From positions 1 to 64,000 of the forward strand of contig JAHHHV010000064.1 in NCBI GenBank assembly GCA_019359155.1: 64,000 nt of DNA, read 5' to 3'. This DNA comes from Pegethrix bostrychoides GSE-TBD4-15B (GTDB lineage: Bacteria; Cyanobacteriota; Cyanobacteriia; Elainellales; Elainellaceae). Both the position numbers and the translations under genes were made by a program. Positions within the stretch are counted from its first letter, which is position 1, and each line of letters starts with the position of its first letter. The notes under the pieces are model-generated. The model did not search any database. It was not told where the DNA came from and worked only from the letters and a program-made list of their open reading frames with translations. Below, in pieces: positions 55,332-63,077 of this stretch.

Positions 55332-55763
55332 ATGCCCAGCCTCTATGCCGAAATTGAAATTAGCGCTCCCAAATCGGTGGTCTGGCGGACGCTGCTCGAC
55401 AAAGCCCACTGGCTGCGCTGGAATACTTTCTTGTTTGACCGCAATCCGCAGCTAACCTTTACCCAGGGGCAGACTGTACAGCTCTCGCTCAAACGCCTGC
55501 GCGAAGAAACCGAAACCGAATTTGATCCCAAAATTCTGCTACTCCAGCCCGAAACCTGCCTGCGCTGGGGCTATCGCGCTCCGGGCTTCAAAAGCGAGCA
55601 TCTGTTTGAACTGCAAGAAGTGGGGCGCAACCGCACGCAGTATCTGCACCGCGAAAGCCTGTCGGGTCTGATGTCGCCCTTCTTCCTGTCGTTTCTGCGT
55701 CAGGACGAACAGCAGGGGATGCAGCGGATGGCGCGGGAGCTGAAATATTATCTAGAGAGATAA
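55332..55763 (+). CDS. SRPBCC family protein
   Basis: The 143-residue protein opens ASLYAEIEISAPKSVVWRTLLD-like (PSLYAEIEISAPKSVVWRTL) and keeps the START-like pattern LRWNTFLFDRNP, then HLFELQE and a C-terminal helix (DEQQGMQRMARELKYYLE). It should bind a hydrophobic ligand. It is divergent from the malic enzyme and 405 bases upstream of the aldolase gene on the same strand. Confidence 0.82.
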   Translation: MPSLYAEIEISAPKSVVWRTLLDKAHWLRWNTFLFDRNPQLTFTQGQTVQLSLKRLREETETEFDPKILLLQPETCLRWGYRAPGFKSEHLFELQEVGRNRTQYLHRESLSGLMSPFFLSFLRQDEQQGMQRMARELKYYLER

Positions 55764-56168
55764 AAGCCTGAGTTCCGACTAATTTGTCTAGCTTCAGCCA
55801 CAGCTTCAGTCACAGCTTCAGCTAGACCGGCAGGCTGCTAGTGACAATGAACGGCAAGTCTACAGTGATGGAGCATGAGCAAATTCGCCAGCACCCCTTA
55901 CCTCGATCCCACGAGTCTGCCCTCGATTCACCTTATTGCTAAGATTTTTGAGCTAACTCAGCTATAAAATGCCCTTAAGCATTTATACTTAGGGTAGGGA
56001 GAATTGGCTTCAGGGATTTTTTGTTTCAAACGAAATTTAGGCTCTGCTGAAGCTGCTGCCGAATTGCCTCGAAATCAATCGATACAATTCGCGGGAACGC
56101 GCAAAGTATCTTAAGATCATCTTTAGAATTTGTCTCACGCTGACTACACCAATTAGGAGGAAATCTCT
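55764..56168 (+). promoter_or_regulatory. Upstream region of the aldolase gene
   Basis: No supported gene; a 31-codon frame near 55876 has no family features. TATAAAAT at 55963-55970 is followed at once by an imperfect inverted repeat (CCCTTAAG/CTTAGGG, 55972-55994) that could bind a regulator. The strong Shine-Dalgarno AGGAGG is at 56155-56160. Confidence 0.45.
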
Positions 56169-57248
56169 ATGGCACTTGTGCCCATGCGGCTACTGCTGGA
56201 TCACGCCGCCGAAAACGGATACGGCATTCCGGCCTTCAACGTCAACAACATGGAGCAGATCCAGTCCATCATGCAGGCTGCTCACGAAACCGACAGCCCC
56301 GTGATTTTGCAGGCTTCGCGCGGCGCTCGCAAGTATGCTGGCGAGAATTTCCTCCGTCACCTAATTTTGGCTGCGGTGGAAACCTACCCCCATATTCCCA
56401 TCGTCATGCACCAGGATCACGGCAACGAGCCTGCCACCTGCTACTCGGCGATCAAAAACGGCTTCACCAGCGTCATGATGGACGGCTCGCTGGAAGCCGA
56501 TGCCAAGACCCCGGCTAGCTACGAGTATAATGTCGCCGTCACCAGCGAAGTTGTGAAGGTGGCGCATGCGATCGGCGCTTCGGTGGAAGGCGAGTTGGGC
56601 TGCCTCGGTTCTCTGGAGACCGGCAAGGGCGAAGCAGAGGACGGCCACGGCTTTGAGGGTGAGCTGGATCACTCGCAGCTCTTGACCGACCCCGATGAGG
56701 CCGTTGACTTCGTGGAGCGCAGCCAGGTGGACGCACTGGCGGTAGCGATTGGCACCAGCCACGGAGCCTACAAGTTTACCCGCAAGCCAACGGGTGAAAT
56801 TCTGGCGATCAGCCGAATCGAAGAAATCCACAGCCGCCTGCCCAACACGCACCTGGTGATGCATGGCTCCTCTTCGGTTCCCGAAGACCTGCTGGCACTG
56901 ATCAACCAGTACGGCGGCGCGATTCCCGAAACCTACGGCGTGCCCGTAGAAGAAATTCAGAAGGGGATCAAGAGCGGCGTGCGGAAGATCAATATCGACA
57001 CCGACTGCCGCTTGGCGATTACGGCTGCCGTGCGCGAAGCTCTGGCCAAAGACCTGAAGGAATTTGACCCGCGTTCCTTCCTCAAGCCGTCGATCAAGTA
57101 CATGCAGAAGGTCTGCGCTGACCGCTACAGCCAGTTTGGTACTGCCGGTAACGCCAGCAAGATCAAGCAGGTGGGCGTGGAAGTCTACGCAGCCAAGTAT
57201 GTCAAGGGCGAGCTGACTCAGGTGGCGAAGAAAGCGGTTGGAGTCTAG
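56169..57248 (+). CDS. fba: Fructose-bisphosphate aldolase, class II
   Basis: The 359-residue protein starts [31 protein letters not shown] and has the class II metal-site motifs [31 protein letters not shown] and VMHGSSSVP. It matches the Calvin-type (CfxA/FbaA) aldolases used by cyanobacteria for both fructose and sedoheptulose bisphosphate formation and for glycolysis. AGGAGG eight bases before the ATG predicts strong translation. A strong terminator follows. Confidence 0.97.
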   Translation: MALVPMRLLLDHAAENGYGIPAFNVNNMEQIQSIMQAAHETDSPVILQASRGARKYAGENFLRHLILAAVETYPHIPIVMHQDHGNEPATCYSAIKNGFTSVMMDGSLEADAKTPASYEYNVAVTSEVVKVAHAIGASVEGELGCLGSLETGKGEAEDGHGFEGELDHSQLLTDPDEAVDFVERSQVDALAVAIGTSHGAYKFTRKPTGEILAISRIEEIHSRLPNTHLVMHGSSSVPEDLLALINQYGGAIPETYGVPVEEIQKGIKSGVRKINIDTDCRLAITAAVREALAKDLKEFDPRSFLKPSIKYMQKVCADRYSQFGTAGNASKIKQVGVEVYAAKYVKGELTQVAKKAVGV

Positions 57249-57281
57249 ATTAGGCCTCAGCTTAAATTTGGTTTAGATAGA

Positions 57282-57310
57282 AATCGGGTGGCTTGCCACT
57301 CGATTTTTTT
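57282..57310 (+). terminator. Rho-independent terminator of fba
   Basis: AATCGGGTGGC pairs with GCCACTCGATT (one G-U) with a tight loop and is followed by TTTTTTT. It lies 33 bases after the aldolase stop. On the minus strand the hairpin has a weaker T-tract and might also end the CHAT-CHASE2 gene. Confidence 0.9.
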
Positions 57311-57364
57311 GCCAGTTTTTACTAAGATGCTGCATGAAGCCAGTATTTCTAGGCATAAACACTT

Positions 57365-59890
57365 TTAGCGACGCAGGCTGAGGATCTCTGGCAGTAGATA
57401 GAGCCAGAGTACCGTGATCGGCAGAACAATTGGCAGTAAAATAGCGGCTGAGGATACGTAAAGCTGAAGACTAAGGAGAATATAAAAAATCGTGCCTATT
57501 GCCCAATAGAGCATAGCTCTTGAGCGAGCTGAACTTGCCGACGAACTGTACTGATAGGATTGCGTCGCTCGTTGGGCAGTCAACGCGAGTTTGCCAATCA
57601 CCGCAGCCAGCAAAACCATCAGCAGACTGGGCACAGGAATCACGAAGCGCTGATGCAGAAAATGGTGGAACAGATAGCCAAGATGTTCGCCACCCGTCAT
57701 TTGTCGATAGTGGTTTTCGGGCTGACGGCCATACCAATGCTGCATCGCTTTAGGCGGCGTAAAGTTTTCCAGATAGCCAATGCCGTTATCGGTTTGGGCA
57801 ATGCCTGCTTCTGGGTAGCCGCCCGCAGTAATAATTGCGCTTCGGGGTAGATCTGCCAAATCACTGGTAGGCTCTAACAGCTCCCAAGCCGGAATTTCGC
57901 GGTAGATCTGCTCGGGTGGAATCGAAAAATCGGTGATGGCATGGAACCACATTGGGTAAAGTGAAAGCCTGCCCATGAGCGCATCCAGCAATTCGCTGAG
58001 CGGTAGGCGGTACTGCGGCAGCGCGCCTGCGGTGGACTGATGGCGATGCAGCCAGCTTAGCCAGTAGGAAAACGGCAGGTCGAGGCTGCTGTCAAAATTA
58101 GACTGGATCGGCATGTGAAAGTTATCGCCCACAGCCCGGATTGCCGGAGCTTCGATATTGCCCTGAGTAATCTCTGATAGGCTCTGCATCCAGATATTGC
58201 TATTAGGATTGAGAATTTTGGCAAATACAAACTGACCGCCATTTTTCACTGCTTGCTGAATAATTTTAGATAAATATAGCGTGTGCTCAGCGCCACGCGG
58301 ATCGGGATCATCCATTACGTAGTCAATCCCAATCACTTTAACGCTCTGATTGGTCAATGTTGACACTAACTTTCCAATATACTGCTGCGATATTGGAAAC
58401 GCTGAGCCGCCTATTATTTGCTCGCCCTGCTTGTCTTTCTGAATCGAAGCGTCATCAATTCGGACGAGCGCTAGATCGCTGGCCAAATTTAGCCCCTGAT
58501 TTGTGAGCTGATCTGTGAGCTGCCGATACCAGGCTTGAACTAGCTCTCGCTGATCCAGCAGCCCAATTTGCATCCAGGGTAATATACTCAGAAAAATACA
58601 GAGCAGCAGTGCTATAGCTTCCTGGGGTTTGGGTAATAGCCAGTTAATGCCCTGTCGCCAGTTTGGTAGGCTGAGCAGAAATGAAGCCGTGCCGGGACGC
58701 TGAAACAGTGAAGGGACAAGATAGGCTGAGGGATACTCTAATTTGTCCAGCGAAGCGACAGCCTCTCGCATTGCCCTATGAGCTGTTTTATACTCTTTGA
58801 GGCCGCTGGCAAACTGCACCAAAAACGCCTGCGCCACTCTGCTGTGAATTCGCTCGCGCATCACAATCACTTCGTTCAAGCCCAAGTCAATCAAGGCGGC
58901 AGCAATTTGTAGGCCGCTGCAAGAGTTGAAGATGGCTAGCTGTAGCCCCTGATTCTTGGCAGTCGTCAAGGAGGGCTTGAGATCCTCAATTGTGATGTAC
59001 TCATTGGGTGCAATCGCCACCATGCCGCTAGTTGCTTTTGTCTCATCGCTGTGGCCTGCAAAAAACAGCATATCCCAACCTCTAGGGTCGGTGATGGCCG
59101 CTAAAATACTCTGCCGCAGGTCGCGGGTGGGCTGGGGGACGGAGTCGCTGCCCCAGCCGATCATCTGCACCGACACCAGCGGCTCCAGTGATTTGAGGAT
59201 CTGCTTTTCCTGACTCAGATCCAAGCCGAGATCATCACAGAAGATAGCCAAAATCCGGACGCGCTTCCAGCGAGCGCGCTGCGGCATGCGGCTGCTGCGA
59301 ATCCGGCTAGGGGTGCGAACTAGGCGAATTTTGTCGAGCACTGCCTGATCGTCTGAAATCTGCCAGTTTTCCCAGGGAAGCCGCACCAGGTCATCGGGTT
59401 CGCAGGTCAAAAACACGTTGAGTCCTAGCTTTGAGCCGCGAGCCGCATTGGTCAGCTCTTGGCGAATATCTCTGAGCGCACCCTCAGCCAGCCAATCGCG
59501 GAAGGCTTGTAGCAGAGCTGTTTCAGCTTCTTTGAGCTGGGTTTTCCAGTCAATTTTGGGATCAATGCTGCCGCTCTTAGCCACATAGGCACGCAGGGCT
59601 TGAGCAGATGTCTGAATGGGTGTTTGAATGGGTGTTTGAATGGGTGTTTGAATGGGTGTTTGAATGGGTGTTTGAATGGGTGTTTGAATGGGTGTTGGAA
59701 TCGGGTCTTGAACAGGCAGCCAGGTCTGATAAAAGTTGAGATAGAGCTGCTGCCAGTTTTGATAGAGCCGATCGAGCTGAGCTGGATAGGAATGGCGCGC
59801 ACTGGTGGACTGTGACTCGCCCCAGGCTAGCTCAAACTGGCAAATAGTCTCGAATCGAGTGACTTTGAGCCGAAATTCAGCGAGCATCAT
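57365..59890 (-). CDS. CHAT protease-CHASE2 transmembrane sensor protein
   Basis: The start is ATG at 59888-59890, 2 bases after the stop of the upstream gene; the protein has 841 residues. A TPIQ repeat (about residues 65-93) follows a short N-terminal region. A CHAT domain (caspase-like) spans about 155-460: FFAGHSDE gives His280 and FNSCSGLQ gives Cys324, so the catalytic dyad is intact. One TM helix (about 475-495) is followed by a CHASE2 sensor domain (about 500-770: DLALVRIDDASI..., VIGIDYVMDDPDPRG). Three closing TM helices lie before the C-terminus. CHASE2 is extracytoplasmic, so an outside signal could control a cytoplasmic protease. Linked CHASE2 proteins usually end in kinase or cyclase domains; the CHAT here is N-terminal. 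Substrate unknown. Confidence 0.9.
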   Translation of the reverse strand: MMLAEFRLKVTRFETICQFELAWGESQSTSARHSYPAQLDRLYQNWQQLYLNFYQTWLPVQDPIPTPIQTPIQTPIQTPIQTPIQTPIQTPIQTSAQALRAYVAKSGSIDPKIDWKTQLKEAETALLQAFRDWLAEGALRDIRQELTNAARGSKLGLNVFLTCEPDDLVRLPWENWQISDDQAVLDKIRLVRTPSRIRSSRMPQRARWKRVRILAIFCDDLGLDLSQEKQILKSLEPLVSVQMIGWGSDSVPQPTRDLRQSILAAITDPRGWDMLFFAGHSDETKATSGMVAIAPNEYITIEDLKPSLTTAKNQGLQLAIFNSCSGLQIAAALIDLGLNEVIVMRERIHSRVAQAFLVQFASGLKEYKTAHRAMREAVASLDKLEYPSAYLVPSLFQRPGTASFLLSLPNWRQGINWLLPKPQEAIALLLCIFLSILPWMQIGLLDQRELVQAWYRQLTDQLTNQGLNLASDLALVRIDDASIQKDKQGEQIIGGSAFPISQQYIGKLVSTLTNQSVKVIGIDYVMDDPDPRGAEHTLYLSKIIQQAVKNGGQFVFAKILNPNSNIWMQSLSEITQGNIEAPAIRAVGDNFHMPIQSNFDSSLDLPFSYWLSWLHRHQSTAGALPQYRLPLSELLDALMGRLSLYPMWFHAITDFSIPPEQIYREIPAWELLEPTSDLADLPRSAIITAGGYPEAGIAQTDNGIGYLENFTPPKAMQHWYGRQPENHYRQMTGGEHLGYLFHHFLHQRFVIPVPSLLMVLLAAVIGKLALTAQRATQSYQYSSSASSARSRAMLYWAIGTIFYILLSLQLYVSSAAILLPIVLPITVLWLYLLPEILSLRR
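59613..59696. repeat. Seven 12-base repeats encoding TPIQ
   Basis: TGAATGGGTGTT is repeated seven times without change (59613-59696), then decays (GGAATCGGGTCT). The repeats keep the CHAT-CHASE2 frame and add a flexible spacer. Copy number is likely variable between strains. Confidence 0.95.
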
Positions 59891-59892
59891 GG

Positions 59893-61074
59893 TTATTCGC
59901 TGGGTTGTTTGCTGGGGGCAAAGCCAAACGGGGTCAGCGTCAGCGCAGCACCAGTCGGTGCAGTCACCGTGACTCGAAACTGCTCGTCTGGGGCACCCAC
60001 AAGCCAATTGTAAAGGTAAGGCTGATCACTCAGCCGCTGTTCGCTCAGCAGTTCCTGATTGGCTTCTACCTTAAGCGTCAGGCCAACGGGTAAAGCGCCA
60101 GACTGTGCGCCCAAGATCAGCAGTAGCGACCATTGATCGGGGGCAGGCTCCCAGGTCAGCACGTAGAGCTTGAGGCGAACTTCTTCTAGCTCCAAGTCGC
60201 GTTCGGCAGCTCTGGCGCTAGTGGGAATGGCGATGCCCTGAGTCCCCTGCAACTCGCGCAGCACAGCATTGAGCAGGTCAGCTCCACCCATCATCGCACC
60301 GCTGAGGTTGAGTGCCGCAGGCGGCAGCAGATGCCAGGAGAGCGATTCGGCCACCTCATCTAGCCTGCCTTGCAGCCAAAGCCGCAGGTTAATCAGATTG
60401 GGAGGAGCCAAGCTGACTTTAGGTGGCTGAACGGGTGGCTGAACGGGTGGCTGAACGGGTCGCTGAGCAGATTGCTGAATTGGGGCGGCGCTGAGCTGAG
60501 CGCGCAGTTGCAGCAATAGCCCTGCTGGATCCGCAAATGCCTGAATGGGCAGGAAGCTCAAATCAGCGGCTTGCGGCAGGGCGAACTGAGCTTCGAGCTG
60601 GGCAAGGTTAAATTTCGCCTGCGGCAGATAGCCCTGTATCCGCACTTCTGAGAGTTCTTCGAGGACTTCGACGAGCAGATAGAAATCAGGCCGATCTGCC
60701 GCATCTAGTTTGGGAACGCCCACCAGCGGATCGGCCAGACAGTCGGTGATCAAGAGATGCAGCCGCGACCGAGCAATTTGAATCTGGCTGACGGCTTGAC
60801 TCAGACCAGTTTGATTCAACTCAGGAGCCGCGCCACGCAAGTCCTCAGCCTGCAAAAAATCACTCTCTATCTTAATCTCAGGCGACCGCTTAGCCAGCCA
60901 TTCTTGCAGTCCCAGCAGCGCCAGACTGTTGAGATAGGTTTGCCACTGCTCAACCTCGGTGCTGGCCTGATGAGCCAGCTCAATCGCCTGCGTCACCTGG
61001 GCAGTCGTTAGGGTAATGCTGCCTGAGGTCAGGACATGTGCGCTCAAGGTGTCGTCTTGCATAAAACTCATCAT
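59893..61074 (-). CDS. DUF1822 family protein
   Basis: The 393-residue protein begins with the DUF1822 region (LTTAQVTQAIELAHQASTEVEQWQTYLNSLALLGLQEWL). Residues about 200-225 are a low-complexity PVQPPVQPPVQP linker encoded by 12-base repeats. The C-terminal part is beta-rich (KLYVLTWEPAPDQWSLLLILGAQSGALP, then FRVTVTAPTGAALTLTPFGF). DUF1822 proteins are cyanobacterial, without known function, and recur beside CHAT/CHASE2 genes as I recall. It lies two bases before the CHAT-CHASE2 gene, so the two must be coupled. Confidence 0.85.
   Translation of the reverse strand: MMSFMQDDTLSAHVLTSGSITLTTAQVTQAIELAHQASTEVEQWQTYLNSLALLGLQEWLAKRSPEIKIESDFLQAEDLRGAAPELNQTGLSQAVSQIQIARSRLHLLITDCLADPLVGVPKLDAADRPDFYLLVEVLEELSEVRIQGYLPQAKFNLAQLEAQFALPQAADLSFLPIQAFADPAGLLLQLRAQLSAAPIQQSAQRPVQPPVQPPVQPPKVSLAPPNLINLRLWLQGRLDEVAESLSWHLLPPAALNLSGAMMGGADLLNAVLRELQGTQGIAIPTSARAAERDLELEEVRLKLYVLTWEPAPDQWSLLLILGAQSGALPVGLTLKVEANQELLSEQRLSDQPYLYNWLVGAPDEQFRVTVTAPTGAALTLTPFGFAPSKQPSE
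60425..60460. repeat. Three 12-base repeats encoding PVQP
   Basis: GGCTGAACGGGT occurs three times exactly (60425-60460), with a diverged fourth copy. It codes for PVQP units in the DUF1822 protein, parallel to the TPIQ repeats of the next gene. Confidence 0.9.
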
Positions 61075-61168
61075 GTCAATATACTCCGTGAATTTTGAGA
61101 AATAAAGCTTGAGAACTTAGAAAATGTGAATTTAGCGCCTATTTGTAGCGCCTGGAATTTAGCGCTAG

Positions 61169-62743
61169 CTAAGCGATGGCCTGACTGAGCGATTGATTGA
61201 GCGATTGACAGATGCAGAGGGCAATCTGTCCGGTCGAGCCAGTCCGATTTGGGCTGTAGACTTCGGCGCGATAGTCATCCAGCAGGCGGTCAATCAAGGC
61301 GCTGAGGGAACAGAAGCAGGGTAAATCGGCTGAGATGCGGCGGATTTGCGCGCGCCATTCGTCTGGTTCAGCCCGGTCGCCCGAACGCTTGGCCGCCTCG
61401 GTAGCTTCAGCGTTCGCCAGCCGACTCATAAAGGTGGTTCGCTCCTGCTCTAGCTGCTCTAGCTGCTCAGGCTCAAAAATCTCCTGCAACAGCTGAGGCA
61501 GCTCCGCACCGATCCGCAGCAGCCAGCGTTGATGCAGATCGGCCTGGAGTTCGGGTAGCTCCAGCAGGCGACTCACCTGATATTGCTGAGTTAGCCCTAC
61601 CTGCGGCGCAATCTGGCTCATCGACTGCCCCTGACCGTGAAACAGCTGCATGGCTCGCAGATAGGCTTGGTGCTTGGGTGGCTGAGCGGTTCGGCCTCGG
61701 CGCTGCAAATAGACCACCCGCTCCGCCAGCAGCCGATCGACCGTTTGCTGTAAGCAGGCTTGAGCTACCTGCCGATAGGCGCTCAAAAACTGCTCCTGAG
61801 TTTGCTCCGACTCAGCAGACTGCACCGCTCCTTGCTCAATTTTCTGCTCTGCCTGCCGCCCAATTGACTCTAGATCCAGCGACAGCGGCTTGGCCTTTAG
61901 CTGCCGTAAATGCTGAGCCAGCTGCCGCAGATTTTTGAGCAGCTGCAGCGAATCGCTGGCCGGCAACTCAGCCAGCATCCGCTGCAGCTGCTCAGCCGTT
62001 GGCTCACCGCATCGCGAGCCGCCCAGCCGCTGCGCCAGTCGGTCGCCCCGGTAAACGCGCTGAAAACTCTCCAGCAGCTGGCAGTACTGCTCTAGTTCAG
62101 CGGGCATCAGCATTCTGGCCAACAGCCGCCTCAGTCGCTCTGGGGTCGCCTGTAGCAAGAGGCTCCAATCGGTGGCAATGTAAGTGCCGTAGTCTTCTAG
62201 CAAAACGTGATTGAGCGCTTTATCCTGCCAGACCAGGCGTTTTGTCCAGGTGCTGAGGTTGCTTTGCTGCGGGTCAAACTGCCGCAAAATTCGCAGCGTT
62301 AGCGGCTGGTAGCTGCCCAATTCCGCCATCGGATCCGGATCATCTAACAGGTGAGGATAGAGATCGGCGCGCTTAAAGCCTGCCCGGATGCCAAACTGCT
62401 GCTCTAGCTCTAGGCAAGCCCGCTGAATTTGGTGGCAGACAAAGCAGCGCAGACAGGCCAGCGCCAGCCGCATCGTCACCGGATCACCTGCCTGCTTTAG
62501 CTGCACCAGCTGCCGCTGCAGATCTCGATCTGCCAGCTCCAGCAGTCCCGGAGTCTCCAGCAGAAATAGTCGCGCCGCGCTCAGCTCGCGGATTTGCAGC
62601 CGATCAGATTGCTCCAGTCTCGGGTACGTCCAGTAGCGGTGGGCAGCCTCAATGGCCCGTCCCGGTCTATGCACAGAGCCTCCTCCGGTTCGTTGATCTA
62701 GCTCACAGTTTATCGGCATTCTTTGACTCACTCTCTGACTCAT
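61169..62743 (-). CDS. Sigma-70-like cyanobacterial protein (atypical, putative regulator)
   Basis: The 524-residue protein resembles the atypical proteins annotated as sigma-70 family in cyanobacteria: LTLRILRQFDPQQSNLSTWTKRLVWQDKALNHVLLEDYGTYI in the middle. A region near residues 360-395 (MQLFHGQGQSMSQIAPQVGLTQQYQVSRLLEL) fits a helix-turn-helix of region-4 type. The N-terminus is helical with a CLRCFVCHQI segment. Canonical sigma regions 2.3/2.4 are not clear, so promoter recognition is uncertain. A start at 62719 (MPINCEL) is a close alternative. It is 94 bases upstream of the DUF1822 gene and forms with it and the CHAT-CHASE2 gene a minus-strand trio. Confidence 0.75.
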   Translation of the reverse strand: MSQRVSQRMPINCELDQRTGGGSVHRPGRAIEAAHRYWTYPRLEQSDRLQIRELSAARLFLLETPGLLELADRDLQRQLVQLKQAGDPVTMRLALACLRCFVCHQIQRACLELEQQFGIRAGFKRADLYPHLLDDPDPMAELGSYQPLTLRILRQFDPQQSNLSTWTKRLVWQDKALNHVLLEDYGTYIATDWSLLLQATPERLRRLLARMLMPAELEQYCQLLESFQRVYRGDRLAQRLGGSRCGEPTAEQLQRMLAELPASDSLQLLKNLRQLAQHLRQLKAKPLSLDLESIGRQAEQKIEQGAVQSAESEQTQEQFLSAYRQVAQACLQQTVDRLLAERVVYLQRRGRTAQPPKHQAYLRAMQLFHGQGQSMSQIAPQVGLTQQYQVSRLLELPELQADLHQRWLLRIGAELPQLLQEIFEPEQLEQLEQERTTFMSRLANAEATEAAKRSGDRAEPDEWRAQIRRISADLPCFCSLSALIDRLLDDYRAEVYSPNRTGSTGQIALCICQSLNQSLSQAIA

Positions 62744-62873
62744 CTCTCGCCATCTTGAAGTAGCGACTGGCTCCGCGAACCTATGCAGATTGCTGTCAAA
62801 TTGCTTGCAGATTCAGGCCAGACTACTTGCAGATAGGTGCAAATAGGCGCAAATCAGGAGTCTAGCGCAGAAG
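62744..62873. promoter_or_regulatory. Upstream region of the sigma-like gene
   Basis: This part of the 334-base divergent spacer holds a short TGCAGATT/TGCAGATA-type direct repeat and no gene. It should include the promoter of the sigma-like/DUF1822/CHAT-CHASE2 set. Confidence 0.35.
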
Positions 62874-62903
62874 AAAAAACCCCAGCCAAGCGCATGACTG
62901 GAG
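62874..62903 (-). terminator. Minus-strand terminator-like hairpin facing hemL
   Basis: Read on the minus strand, CTCCAGTCA pairs with TGGCTGGGG (two G-U) and is followed by TTTTTT (62879-62874). No minus-strand gene ends here: the next gene to the right, hemL, runs the other way. Confidence 0.6.
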
Positions 62904-62992
62904 CTTTGATCCCGTTTTACTGCCAGCAATCTATCAGACCAAGCTGAGATTTTGCTGAGCCTGAGCGACCAGAAAATCTCGGTTTTTTCAGG

Positions 62993-63059
62993 TTAATCGC
63001 TGTCAATCGTGCAGGAGCATGTCACCATAAATAGAGGTTAAAGACCGATTAATCGCTGT
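62993..63059. repeat. 11-base direct repeat flanking the hemL promoter region
   Basis: TTAATCGCTGT occurs at 62993-63003 and 63049-63059, on either side of a CCATAAATAGAG stretch that could contain the -10 box of hemL. A regulator-binding role is possible but untested. Confidence 0.5.
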
Positions 63060-63077
63060 GGCAAGTAGGAGAGCGTT

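Noticed and set aside
55876-55968. 31-codon frame before the aldolase gene
   Set aside because: It is too short, has no membrane helix of the kind seen in small photosynthetic subunits, and ends inside the likely promoter.
59613-59696. CRISPR-like repeat array
   Set aside because: Units are 12 bases with no spacers and encode TPIQ in frame; this is a coding minisatellite.
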